Shown here piece after piece: positions 49,978-58,643 of a stretch of DNA of 60,292 nucleotides. The notes under the pieces were generated by a model that saw only the letters and a program-made list of their open reading frames with translations, searched no databases and was not told where the DNA came from. How positions within the stretch are numbered: the stretch's first letter is position 1; the number at the start of each line of letters is the position of its first letter. The position numbers and the translations under genes were made by a program. This DNA is from Prevotella sp. (GTDB lineage Bacteria > Bacteroidota > Bacteroidia > Bacteroidales > Bacteroidaceae): NCBI GenBank assembly GCA_017410365.1, contig JAFQQY010000022.1, forward strand, positions 1 through 60,292, in the 5' to 3' direction.

Positions 49978-50011
49978 ACCCGTCAGCATCCGTATTGAAC
50001 TGCTGGCGGGT
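49978..50011. terminator. Possible bidirectional terminator between remnant and thioesterase gene
   Basis: 11-bp stem with one G-T pair (ACCCGTCAGCA at 49978-49988; TGCTGGCGGGT at 50001-50011), 12-nt loop. T-rich flank is better on the minus strand, where it would end the efflux operon. Confidence 0.5.
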
Positions 50012-50098
50012 CGCTTTGTTGGTAGTTAAGGACATACAGTCATAATTAACTTCTTTAACGATATATAGACAGTAAAGACAGTTAAAGACAAACATCAA

Positions 50099-50839
50099 CT
50101 ATAGACTAATTTTAAGACTGAATTTATCCTTGTCATTTACTTTCCCTTGAATATAACAAGTCATGCCATATTCATCCGTTTGCCATATTTGATATAAATC
50201 GACTACTTCATTCAAAAGTACTTCTGAATCATAATTTACGAGAATCTCTTTAATAGATCGTTCTTTAAGTATTGAACAGTCAATAGTATCCAATGCCCAA
50301 CTTACATATTTGACATTGTTTACATGTGCCATCGTGTCTATGTCCGACCAAACGACCTTGTGCTTACCTGCCCATATAGGTGCAAGCCCAGTTGGAAGAA
50401 TGATTTTATCGGCAGGTGTCCTAATGGCATCTTCGGATATGCAGGTTGATGGATTGTCTGTCAACTCGGACTTCCGCACTAAACGGCGAGTATTCATATC
50501 CATGATAAGCCAAGAAGTTGTGGCTGACACAAGAGGCTGATCGGTTACGTCTGTTAAAAGGAAGTCTCGAAGATATAGTACTTTGAAAGCCCCCTTATGC
50601 CAAGTCTGAAGTTTCACCGTATCCCGCCATTTGGGGTATTGGTGGAAACAGATATGGGTTCGCGAAAGTACCCATGCTGTGTGATTCTGCATTAAGTCGT
50701 CATATCCAAATCCTAATCTAGCAGCATCTCGTCCTGCTATCTCTTGCATCCAATCCAATATAGCGGTTGGTTTCAGACATTGGTTAGCATCTGATTCGTA
50801 ACAGGATACGATGCGGTTTTCTGAATATTTTTCTAACAT
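50099..50839 (-). CDS. Acyl-ACP thioesterase
   Basis: 246 aa double-hotdog enzyme that releases fatty acids from acyl carrier protein. N-terminal hotdog has ILDWMQEIAGRDAARLGFG and AWVLSRTHICFHQYPKW; the second hotdog has VVWSDIDTMAHVNNVKYVSW, the conserved catalytic Asn/His strand-helix. Length suits bacterial FatA/FatB-like members. Unusual neighbourhood: last gene of a TolC-HlyD-MFS operon, 9 nt after the beta-barrel gene. It may supply or relieve the lipid substrate of the pump (inference), or may simply be co-transcribed. Confidence 0.88.
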   Translation of the reverse strand: MLEKYSENRIVSCYESDANQCLKPTAILDWMQEIAGRDAARLGFGYDDLMQNHTAWVLSRTHICFHQYPKWRDTVKLQTWHKGAFKVLYLRDFLLTDVTDQPLVSATTSWLIMDMNTRRLVRKSELTDNPSTCISEDAIRTPADKIILPTGLAPIWAGKHKVVWSDIDTMAHVNNVKYVSWALDTIDCSILKERSIKEILVNYDSEVLLNEVVDLYQIWQTDEYGMTCYIQGKVNDKDKFSLKISL

Positions 50840-50848
50840 AATATTACA

Positions 50849-51751
50849 TTATAGTGAATAATTGAAACCTACAGTTAAAGCAAATGATGGTTTATACTTA
50901 TATGCGCCATCACTATTAAACAAATTTCTCCAAAAGGATTTGAAACTACGATCCACAAACTTCACTTTGTGGTAGTAGATGTATCCCACATCGGCATTTA
51001 TGGATAGTTTTTTTGCCAATTGACACGAACCTCCCAATGTTGCTTTGAAGAGGCTGTTCATGTAAACTTTGTTATCACCATCCTTTTTTACAACAGCAGA
51101 GAATGCCTGAGCCTCGAATGGAGAGAATGTAAGCCGAATCTTAGGATTGAGTTGGGTTGAAACTCTAAATTCAGGTCTTCCTTGCGTATTCAATTCATAG
51201 CAGAATTTACCATTCTTCTTCCAAGTAATGAAAGGCAACGGGATGCAGACAGGTTCACCATAGGCTGTTGTGACCATAATACCGGCACCTACATTTAGAG
51301 CATTGTTCACTTTATATAAAAATATCGCCCCTGCAGTCAAAGCGACACTGTTCATACGTATATAATCTGGTATTGCACAGAAACTTACCCCTGTCGTGGC
51401 AACCATATTCCACCGAGGGGCAATAGTTCGCACATGTGTCAACATTACACCCGCATTGATGATGTCGTCAGGATTGACAGGTTTATCACATACTTCGTCA
51501 TCAAAGGAAGCATACTTTCCGGTAAATGTTGCCGACCAAGAACGGATACGGTGCAAAGAATCGATTTGAGTTGACAAGGGAAGCGTATAACTTCCTGATA
51601 CATATTGTATGCAACCCTTGCCCAATTTGCTTCCATCTTCGTTTTCCATATTGCTGGCGAAGACGTTTCCGTATTCGATTTGTTGGGCTAAGACAGGAAA
51701 GGGATAAACCAAAAGCCACAATAGGATTATCTTTAAGACTGTTCTATACAT
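50849..51751 (-). CDS. Outer-membrane beta-barrel protein (DUF6268-like)
   Basis: 300 aa with signal peptide (MYRTVLKIILLWLLVYPFPVLAQ). Alternating hydrophobic beta strands throughout and a terminal aromatic strand (FALTVGFNYSL) indicate a small outer-membrane barrel. The DUF6268 label is from memory of similar Bacteroidetes proteins. Its first codons overlap the end of the MFS gene by 19 nt, so it is tied to the efflux operon. Possible alternative outer-membrane exit or a lipid-binding barrel. Confidence 0.7.
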   Translation of the reverse strand: MYRTVLKIILLWLLVYPFPVLAQQIEYGNVFASNMENEDGSKLGKGCIQYVSGSYTLPLSTQIDSLHRIRSWSATFTGKYASFDDEVCDKPVNPDDIINAGVMLTHVRTIAPRWNMVATTGVSFCAIPDYIRMNSVALTAGAIFLYKVNNALNVGAGIMVTTAYGEPVCIPLPFITWKKNGKFCYELNTQGRPEFRVSTQLNPKIRLTFSPFEAQAFSAVVKKDGDNKVYMNSLFKATLGGSCQLAKKLSINADVGYIYYHKVKFVDRSFKSFWRNLFNSDGAYKYKPSFALTVGFNYSL

Positions 51752-53412
51752 CTTCTTTTAGATTTTAGTATCCTATTATAGGGAAATAAAAGAACAAAAA
51801 CCACGCAACCGATTCCCATCCAGATAGTCCAGCCTGAAATCTCTTTCAGTGCAACCAATGTTGCCTGTATCTGAACATTGCCTTTTGCCGACAAGGAAGT
51901 CATTTGGATGGCTTCGTCATTGCTTCGGCCTTGCATCATCAATCCCATCTGTGTACGCCTGAAAGTAGAAGCCGTTTCTGAAGTTACATCACTTTCAGAG
52001 GCAAAGCGTTCCACGTAATGCTGAGTGCGATGATAGATAGCATTGGAATATGCAGATGCTCCAGCAACAGGTCCTAATACTGTTCGAAAAGCCAACATTA
52101 AGAAAATCCATGTGCCAATCTGCCGGTCCGCATCTTGAAGTTTTAAAATTCCAAAGTATCCACAAAAGGCATAAAGCATAAACATTCCTGTAGTGCGCAA
52201 TACTGTAGGAAGAAAAACTTGAGAAAACTCAATCATCGTTTGGAACCGGAAATAGAGTAGTAGGGCTGAGATGGTAATCAATGAAAAAGCTACTGCACAA
52301 ATCCAACGAGCATGAAAGTGTCGCTTAATCATTAATACATTAGTTATTGTTCCAAGAATGATGCCCAGGAAATGCCACTTGGCAATACCTGCAGATTGAA
52401 TGGTATCAAGTTTCAACCCCAACCCCATGATACCACTGACAAGCGCCGAACTGGATGCAAGGAACATGGCAAGAAAGAAACCTATTACCGCAAAAATCAC
52501 ACCACGCCTTTTAAAGACACTGAAATCTATCAGACGAGATTTAGAACCAACTTGTTGAAGAATAAAGACACCCAGCGATAGGATCCCTATGCAACCAGCA
52601 ACCGATATACGCACATCATCAAACCAGTCGTAGGTCTTGCCATAAGTGAGTATATATGAGATGGAAATGAACACCAGGGCACATGATATGGCCTGACTGA
52701 TGGGTGGCAGTACTAATGTTACCCGTCCAGCTCGTTCTCTACCGGGAGCCATAAATACCAATACAAACAACATGGCGATAATTGCCATTCCCATCACTGC
52801 CAAATAAGAGTATTGCCAGCGGTAGTAGTAGGCAATATAACTTGTGACATAATTACCCAACTGACCTATTGACAGGAAAATCATATAAATTAAATTCATG
52901 GAACTTCCTCTGTTATGATTCATTTCTGTCACTTGTTCACGCGATATCTCTTTTGGGGGTGTAAGGATATACCCGATATTGACACCCATCACTCCCTCAG
53001 CGAGGCTGAAGATGACTGACAGGATGACAATAATCCTGACGAATCCCATCAGGAAATTACACAACACAATCAAGGCTGTTGACTCTGTTATCGCACAAAT
53101 TCCGCTCAATGCCATCAATAAGGTAAAGCCACAGAGCATCATATCATGAAAGCGATAAGTCCTTACTATATTAAAGACAAACGGGCCTGCAATCATCAAT
53201 CCGCAGGATGCAGCAAAGTTTGCAAACATAATGTGTTCGGAGAGAATACCCATGCCCGACGACATTTCTGTTATATTGTTGCTATATGCTCCGCTAATCA
53301 GCGTGGCTGGTATAAAGAGTAACACCAGCCCCAACATGCCCAACCAAGTTGGCACCCATCCGTTGAATAGAGGTGGATTATTCTTTATAAGACAAGAATC
53401 AGGAAAATTCAT
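51733..53412 (-). CDS. MFS drug/lipid exporter (DHA2/EmrB-like)
   Basis: 559 aa with about 14 TM helices, the number for the DHA2 family. A long loop with heptad-like charged residues (YHRTQHYVERFASESDVTSETAST) lies before the last helices, as in EmrB. Operon with membrane-fusion protein (10 nt upstream) and TolC-like channel gives a complete tripartite pump across the Gram-negative envelope. Substrate unknown. Confidence 0.88.
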   Translation of the reverse strand: MNFPDSCLIKNNPPLFNGWVPTWLGMLGLVLLFIPATLISGAYSNNITEMSSGMGILSEHIMFANFAASCGLMIAGPFVFNIVRTYRFHDMMLCGFTLLMALSGICAITESTALIVLCNFLMGFVRIIVILSVIFSLAEGVMGVNIGYILTPPKEISREQVTEMNHNRGSSMNLIYMIFLSIGQLGNYVTSYIAYYYRWQYSYLAVMGMAIIAMLFVLVFMAPGRERAGRVTLVLPPISQAISCALVFISISYILTYGKTYDWFDDVRISVAGCIGILSLGVFILQQVGSKSRLIDFSVFKRRGVIFAVIGFFLAMFLASSSALVSGIMGLGLKLDTIQSAGIAKWHFLGIILGTITNVLMIKRHFHARWICAVAFSLITISALLLYFRFQTMIEFSQVFLPTVLRTTGMFMLYAFCGYFGILKLQDADRQIGTWIFLMLAFRTVLGPVAGASAYSNAIYHRTQHYVERFASESDVTSETASTFRRTQMGLMMQGRSNDEAIQMTSLSAKGNVQIQATLVALKEISGWTIWMGIGCVVFVLLFPYNRILKSKRRCIEQS

Positions 53413-53422
53413 CTTATGCAGA

Positions 53423-54457
53423 TTATTCGGTTTCTACTACCGCCATCATGCCGGCGGCCAGTTTACTGTTATCTTCCTTTGATAAACTTACAAAATCAAT
53501 ACGGACAGGAATGCGTTGTTGAATCTTTACGAAATTACCGGCAGAGTTGTCAGTAGGTACCATCGAATATTTAGACCCTGTAGCTGCAGATATATGAGTA
53601 ATCACACCTTGGAACTCATCATCTGGCCAAGCATCCACAGTGATTTTGACTTTTTGACCGACGGAGAGATTCTTTATTTCAGTTTCCTTGTAATTGGCTA
53701 TAATCCATTTCTGCTCATCAGGCAGGATATTGGTAATGGCTTGTCCGGCACTTACCAACTGCCCCACTTCCAAAGCACGACGACCGAGCCAACCGTCGCA
53801 AGGAGCCGTTACAACGGTATATGACAAATTCAGTCGGGCCATTTCAACGGCTGCTGTTGCACGAAGTATGGCTGCTTCCACGCTTTCCTGCTTATTGACT
53901 ACCTCTGTCACCGATGAGTTTGCTGTACGCTTCTGTTGTCTAACAGACTCCAATTTTGCTTCCAAGGCAATTAGTTCTGTCTCTATTTGTTCCAACTGGA
54001 TGGGTGTTGCAGCATTGCGTTTCACCAGATTCTCAAAACGGCTCTTGTCCTTTCGCAGTTTGTTGATGCGTGCTTCAATCTCATCAATCGATGAATCATA
54101 GACCAACACACTGTTTTCGGTACGATTCAAGGTAGCTCCAATCACATTCTTTCCGGCATTAGCATCCTTCAAGGCAGCTTTGGCTTCCATCAAACGAATT
54201 TTGTGCTCACGATTGTCGATTATCAGTAATGTATCGCCTTTATGAACATACTGGTGTTCGGTAAAGCGAATCTCCTGAATGTAACCCGATGCTCTTACGT
54301 TGATAGACGATATATATTGTTCCACCTGAGCATCATCAGTTGTAGTTGAATTATCAAAACTAAAAAATATGGAGGCTATCCACACCAAGCCAATGCACAA
54401 GACCAAAACCCCAACCACAGTGAGGACTTTATTCGATTTGTTCTTTTTCTGTTCCAT
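53423..54457 (-). CDS. HlyD/EmrA-type membrane-fusion protein
   Basis: 344 aa. N-terminal TM anchor (VLTVVGVLVLCIGLVWIASIFF), biotinyl-lipoyl-like segment (INVRASGYIQEIRFTEHQYVHKGDTLL), a long coiled-coil hairpin (about 95-215) and a beta-barrel C-terminus (TAPCDGWLGRRALEVGQLV, ITVDAWPDDEFQGVI). Bridges the inner-membrane MFS and the outer-membrane channel. Spacing 10 nt to the MFS gene and 22 nt to the TolC gene. Confidence 0.92.
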   Translation of the reverse strand: MEQKKNKSNKVLTVVGVLVLCIGLVWIASIFFSFDNSTTTDDAQVEQYISSINVRASGYIQEIRFTEHQYVHKGDTLLIIDNREHKIRLMEAKAALKDANAGKNVIGATLNRTENSVLVYDSSIDEIEARINKLRKDKSRFENLVKRNAATPIQLEQIETELIALEAKLESVRQQKRTANSSVTEVVNKQESVEAAILRATAAVEMARLNLSYTVVTAPCDGWLGRRALEVGQLVSAGQAITNILPDEQKWIIANYKETEIKNLSVGQKVKITVDAWPDDEFQGVITHISAATGSKYSMVPTDNSAGNFVKIQQRIPVRIDFVSLSKEDNSKLAAGMMAVVETE

Positions 54458-54479
54458 TTATTTATTCTTTTTTATAGTT

Positions 54480-55844
54480 CTACTCTGTTATGCTATTCAG
54501 TTGACCTGTCAGTTTCAGAAGCGAAAGTTCCGAAACCATATATTTATAAAGTGCAGATATATACCCGTTCTGTGCCTCGGTCATCCGCATTTCATCTTGT
54601 AATAAATCACTCATCGATGCTACGCCCTCTCTATACTGCTCGGCAGTCACGAGATAGACATTTTCTGCCAAACGGAAATTTTCTTGTTGACGCTCTGCAT
54701 TACGGACATTGTTATACCAATCATTCAGTTGGTTGCGGTATTGTGTTTGAAGTTTTTTCTCGGTATCTTCAATCGTGGTCTTCATTTGCATCTGCTGTAT
54801 CTTGATTTTCCTTGCCTTGTCTCTTTTGGCAAAACCATCAAATATGGGAACATTCAGTTGCAATCCCCAGTAAGTGTAGTTGTACCATTTGTTGGAAGGA
54901 TGTGAATGAAAATAATTCTTGAATTTGTCCGTATATGCCATCCAGGAAGTTCCTCCGACAAGTGACAAACTTGGAATGTATCCTTGATTCACCATCTTCC
55001 GTTGTCTTTCCAATACATCTGATTGCATATCCAACAATTGCAATTCGTAAAGATTGGAGGATAACCCAATATGCAGGTGTACGGATTGTGAATCTATTTG
55101 AGTGTCAAGTGATGACAGCCATATAGGTGTTTCGGGAGACCAATCCAACATATAACGCAACAGGTTCAGTTGTTGTTCATAGGCAGCCTGGGCATTAGTG
55201 AGTTGTGTGCGAAGGTTCTCTAGATTGATATTTACACGTTGTACATCCACTTGCAGAGCCATGTCATTATCGTAAAATGCAGTTGTAATGTTCTTCAGTT
55301 CTTCCAAACGGACAATATTGGTTTCTATCAATTGCGTCTGCTTGAATGTGGTTTGAGCCAGATAATAGAGTTTGGCAACCTCTATTGTTATGTCCTCTTT
55401 TGCCTTTTCGTAAGAAGCTTGGCTGATATCAGATAACCTTTTGGCCAATTGGATACTTGAATAAAGAGTCTGATTGTATAGAGGCATCATCAATTGGAAA
55501 CCGCCTGTTGTCTGGAAGTCCAGCCCTTTGTTTACCATGTAAGGAACATCAACTCCTGACATGGCGCTGATACCTGAGCCGTCGCTTACCGATGTTGCAG
55601 GTTCTACATTATGCGAAAAGTTGGCAAAAGCCTGGATTGTTGGCAACAGGCGATTACGGTTCTCCGACAATCCCACTTTGGCTATTCGTACATCCTTCTG
55701 CTTGTTTTTGAGTGACAAATTGTTTTCTATGCAAATCTCCACGCAACGTTTCAGCGTCAACGTATCATTTTGTGCCATACACTTACTTCCTATCAAGAGA
55801 AATAATATGCCACATAATCTGTTTAATCTCATATTGCAAATCAT
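54480..55844 (-). CDS. TolC-family outer-membrane efflux protein
   Basis: 454 aa with signal peptide (cleavage after ...IGSKCMA). Two repeats of the OEP family: LTLKRCVEICIENNLSLKNKQKDVRIAKVGLSE... at the start and the long helical pairs ending YREGVASMSDLLQDEMRMTEAQNGYISALYKYMVSELSLLKLTG. First gene of the efflux operon, divergent from the AraC regulator; no exact TAnnTTTG upstream (nearest is GAACTTTG at minus 55870-55863), consistent with activator dependence. Confidence 0.92.
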   Translation of the reverse strand: MICNMRLNRLCGILFLLIGSKCMAQNDTLTLKRCVEICIENNLSLKNKQKDVRIAKVGLSENRNRLLPTIQAFANFSHNVEPATSVSDGSGISAMSGVDVPYMVNKGLDFQTTGGFQLMMPLYNQTLYSSIQLAKRLSDISQASYEKAKEDITIEVAKLYYLAQTTFKQTQLIETNIVRLEELKNITTAFYDNDMALQVDVQRVNINLENLRTQLTNAQAAYEQQLNLLRYMLDWSPETPIWLSSLDTQIDSQSVHLHIGLSSNLYELQLLDMQSDVLERQRKMVNQGYIPSLSLVGGTSWMAYTDKFKNYFHSHPSNKWYNYTYWGLQLNVPIFDGFAKRDKARKIKIQQMQMKTTIEDTEKKLQTQYRNQLNDWYNNVRNAERQQENFRLAENVYLVTAEQYREGVASMSDLLQDEMRMTEAQNGYISALYKYMVSELSLLKLTGQLNSITE

Positions 55845-55942
55845 ATTTTATATTCGGAGGTGCAAAGTTCGTCAGTTTTGCCAATAGTAATTTGTGTATT
55901 CGACGTTTTGATTTTCCGATTCGTAAGATGTTTGGTTAAATA

Positions 55943-55974
55943 TTGTTTTGATAATGTTTTTTTGGTTATCTTTG
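55943..55974 (+). promoter_or_regulatory. Bacteroidetes promoter of the AraC gene
   Basis: TTG (55943-55945), 21 nt, TATCTTTG (55967-55974), 19 nt before the ATG. Confidence 0.7.
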
Positions 55975-55993
55975 CGTAATAAATTCATGCAAA

Positions 55994-56902
55994 ATGAACA
56001 AGAGAATCCAACGAGTTACTATAGATGAGTTACAAAGACGTTTGCCCGAATCCATCAATACCATTTGTCGTGACGGGTACTTCATAGCATCTCATTGTGG
56101 CGTGATTGACAAACAGGTAATGGAGATATTCATGTCATCAGTACGTATGTCAACCATCTTCTTTGTACTATGCAAGGATGGTGATATTGACATTACTTAC
56201 AACCAGAAGCCTTATGTAGTGAAGAAGAGTTCGCTTGTTATAGGTATTCCTGACATTGTGGTCCAAATCAACTCCTCGTCCATGATAGATGCGAACGCCA
56301 TGTTTTGTACAAAAGAGTTTCTTGACGAACTGAATGTGAATATAGACAATTCACTGATTCATATTTTGCTTTACATCTTGAACAACCCCATATTGGAATT
56401 GACTCCCGAGGAACTGTCAGACCTTCATCGTACGTTCTCGGAAATAGAAGCATTTGCCCATGATACTGAAGACAATATATTTACGAAAGAAATAATCTCT
56501 TCAGGAATCAGGGCATTGATTTATAAAATTTGTCGGATTGTATCATTACGGATGCAACGCAATGAGTACATAAAAGTTCATACTCGAAAATATGAGTATT
56601 TCAGGAAGTTTCTCACATTGCTTGCAACAGAATACAAACAACATCGAACTGTCAACTGGTATGCAGAACAATTGCACCTCTCTACCAAATACTTCACCTC
56701 AATGATTCATGAGGTAAGCGGACGCACTACCATTGATTGGATAAATGACCGTGTAATATTTGAGGCTAAGAACCTATTGCTCTATTCGGATTTGAGCATA
56801 ACCGAAATAGCCTATCACCTAAATTTCCCAAGTACCTCGTTTTTTAGTAAATATTTCAAGAATATCGTGGGCACCAATCCTTCGGAATTTAGGAAAGTAT
56901 AA
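55994..56902 (+). CDS. AraC-family transcription regulator of the efflux operon
   Basis: 302 aa. N-terminal cupin-like sensor (about 25-150: CKDGDIDITYNQKPYVVKKSSLVIGIP). C-terminal AraC DNA-binding domain with two HTH motifs: WYAEQLHLSTKYFTSMIHEVSG and ITEIAYHLNFPSTSFFSKYFKN, ending GTNPSEFRKV. Divergent from tolC with 149 nt between starts, the standard arrangement for a local activator of a pump. Ligand unknown. Confidence 0.92.
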   Translation: MNKRIQRVTIDELQRRLPESINTICRDGYFIASHCGVIDKQVMEIFMSSVRMSTIFFVLCKDGDIDITYNQKPYVVKKSSLVIGIPDIVVQINSSSMIDANAMFCTKEFLDELNVNIDNSLIHILLYILNNPILELTPEELSDLHRTFSEIEAFAHDTEDNIFTKEIISSGIRALIYKICRIVSLRMQRNEYIKVHTRKYEYFRKFLTLLATEYKQHRTVNWYAEQLHLSTKYFTSMIHEVSGRTTIDWINDRVIFEAKNLLLYSDLSITEIAYHLNFPSTSFFSKYFKNIVGTNPSEFRKV

Positions 56903-57024
56903 TAGTTATCTTTTTAATGAAGTACTAGCGTCAGTCCTTTATTCCCTTTGTCGGATAACGTTAAAAACATATTGTTTTGATTCATTATGCTATTGCAATA
57001 AGCATAGTTTTTGATATGATTATT

Positions 57025-57099
57025 TTCAGTAAGTAGGCTTCTGACTGACAGTTTGTAGGCCAAAAACTGGCAGTCAGAACGCCACTTACTGAATTTTTT
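57025..57099 (+). terminator. Long hairpin and T-run downstream of the AraC gene
   Basis: Arms TTCAGTAAGT (57025-57034)/ACTTACTGAA (57084-57093), TTCTGACTG (57039-57047)/CAGTCAGAA (57071-57079) and CAGTTT/AAACTG stack with small internal loops, followed by six T (57094-57099). 120 nt after the AraC stop. A minus-strand open frame across it (56914-57177) is judged spurious. Confidence 0.65.
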
Positions 57100-57109
57100 A
57101 GCTAATTTC

Positions 57110-57139
57110 TTGGTTGTTTTGAATAATTTTGTATCTTTG
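57110..57139 (+). promoter_or_regulatory. Bacteroidetes promoter upstream of the cysteine-rich gene
   Basis: TTG (57110-57112), 19 nt, TATCTTTG (57132-57139). A second TATCTTTG at 57206-57213 lies 12 nt before the ATG and may be a proximal -7 box. Confidence 0.75.
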
Positions 57140-57225
57140 CATAATATAAGCTGCATCTCGCCATAACATCCAAGCAAGCTTGATGCTTATGGTCTTGATT
57201 TGCATTATCTTTGCAATCAATCAAT

Positions 57226-57666
57226 ATGAAAGACGAAGAATTATTTAAGGAAAAAGCTGCAAGTGGATATACTGTATGTTGTGTTGATACTTGTCCGTTA
57301 CGCGAAGAATGTTTGCGCTGGTTGGTATGGCAACAGATGCCGGCAACAAAGGCTACTTTTTCGTGTGTGAATCCAAAATACGAAGGTGTTGGAACTGAGC
57401 ATTGCGCTTACCATAGGAATGCTCGGAAGGTACTGATGGCACGGGGTATGACGCAGATTTTCACAGACGATATGTCTAAAAAGGTGGAGCAGGGTGTGAG
57501 AAATACGCTTATTGAACGTTATAATCGTGCCTACTATTTTGAATATCGCAACGGTAAGCGTATCATTCCGCCTTTGATGCAGGAGGAAATACGCCAAGTA
57601 TTTCGTGATTATGGATGGAACGAAGAAGTAGAGTTTGATGTATATATAGAGGCCTACGATTGGTAA
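57226..57666 (+). CDS. Cysteine-rich protein of unknown function (DUF6078-like)
   Basis: 146 aa from the ATG at 57226 (MKDEELFKEK); the TTG at 57211 overlaps a -7 box and is not used. Cysteines at VCCVDTCPLREECLRW, FSCVNP and EHCAYH suggest a metal-binding N-terminal half; the rest is helical (KKVEQGVRNTLIERYNRAYYFEY). The DUF6078 label is from memory of similar Bacteroidales proteins. No signal peptide. Isolated gene with good promoter. Confidence 0.65.
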   Translation: MKDEELFKEKAASGYTVCCVDTCPLREECLRWLVWQQMPATKATFSCVNPKYEGVGTEHCAYHRNARKVLMARGMTQIFTDDMSKKVEQGVRNTLIERYNRAYYFEYRNGKRIIPPLMQEEIRQVFRDYGWNEEVEFDVYIEAYDW

Positions 57667-58042
57667 AGAATTCATGTTAAGTGTTTTGGGTTTTCATAAG
57701 TAATTGAAACACAGTCAGAAACGCAATACTCTTAAAATGACATGAGTGAATAGGACATAACATAGAAACGACATAAGGAAGCGTTGACTTTTTGATTCTT
57801 GGTTTCTGTAATTCGCCAAATAAGGAACGCCCAAGGATGATAGAAGTTGATGCTCACGCAAGATGGCGTGAGCTGATACTTGTATCTGGGCGTAAGGCGT
57901 TTGGCGATGCCTCAGAAACCGATGCGGAATCAGTTTCACGCCATTTCTTTGTCCGATTAGGAAAATTTAACGCCCTCGGAGGCCATATTTCCGCGTGAAC
58001 GGAGTATAATAATAGTAAGGACAAATATAAACGAAAAGAACG
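57667..58042. other. Intergenic region with a G+C-richer hairpin-bearing segment
   Basis: The first 150 nt are AT-rich and featureless. 57837-57998 is more G+C-rich, open in one frame on each strand, and contains a perfect 8-bp hairpin (GCTCACGC 57852-57859 / GCGTGAGC 57866-57873, 6-nt loop). The 53-codon plus frame (MIEVDAHARWRELI...) has no clear support; the segment may be a dispersed repeat or RNA element. No TAnnTTTG promoter was seen before 58043. Confidence 0.5.
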
Positions 58043-58639
58043 ATGAACAAGAAAACTATCATCACCATCCTCTTCGTCCTCGCCGCAATGGCGGGGCAAG
58101 CACAAGAAATCAAAATGAATGAGCCATCGTTCAGTGACTATCTTCCTTTACTCAATGCCAAAGGCTATATGGCCTATAGTTTTGATATGCATGAGTTCAA
58201 TGGTAAATATGTCATACCAGTCATAAAGGAGTATGAAAACGGAAAGGAAACTGATGCGAAATTTGGTTTCGATATATCGTTCGGGATAAAAGACAAACTC
58301 ATTATCGGGTTCTTCCCGTCTGAGAAGGATTCAATAGCAAACTATAGTTTTTCACTTTCCGGTGGAGGTGGTTTCAATGCCAATCTTCCTAAACGGCCTA
58401 TTTACATGCCCAAGGATTCGACCAATGCTTTATATCAATACGAGTCGCGTCCGTTTGAAATCACGCCACCGTTTAAGAAAGGGGAATTTATACCTTTGGT
58501 ACTCTATGGCTCCTGGTGGTATGATGCCGATTTTGACATCGCCCGCTTCTGTGGCGAAAACTTCATCAAACCCGACTTGTCGTCGGACATTGTGAAATAT
58601 ATACCTCATTTCTTCGTACTCGGTATCAAGATAAAGTAG
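58043..58639 (+). CDS. Secreted protein of unknown function
   Basis: 198 aa with signal peptide (MNKKTIITILFVLAAMAGQAQ). The mature part is beta-rich with a Gly-rich strand (SFSLSGGGGFNANL) and a C-terminal hydrophobic strand (IPHFFVLGIKIK); no catalytic motif. Family not recognised with confidence. First of three tandem genes whose signal-peptide segments are nearly identical; the next starts 4 nt after its stop. Confidence 0.7.
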   Translation: MNKKTIITILFVLAAMAGQAQEIKMNEPSFSDYLPLLNAKGYMAYSFDMHEFNGKYVIPVIKEYENGKETDAKFGFDISFGIKDKLIIGFFPSEKDSIANYSFSLSGGGGFNANLPKRPIYMPKDSTNALYQYESRPFEITPPFKKGEFIPLVLYGSWWYDADFDIARFCGENFIKPDLSSDIVKYIPHFFVLGIKIK

Positions 58640-58643
58640 AACA

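Noticed and set aside
56914-57177. 87-codon minus-strand frame
   Set aside because: It crosses the long hairpin/terminator and a good plus-strand promoter; no protein features.
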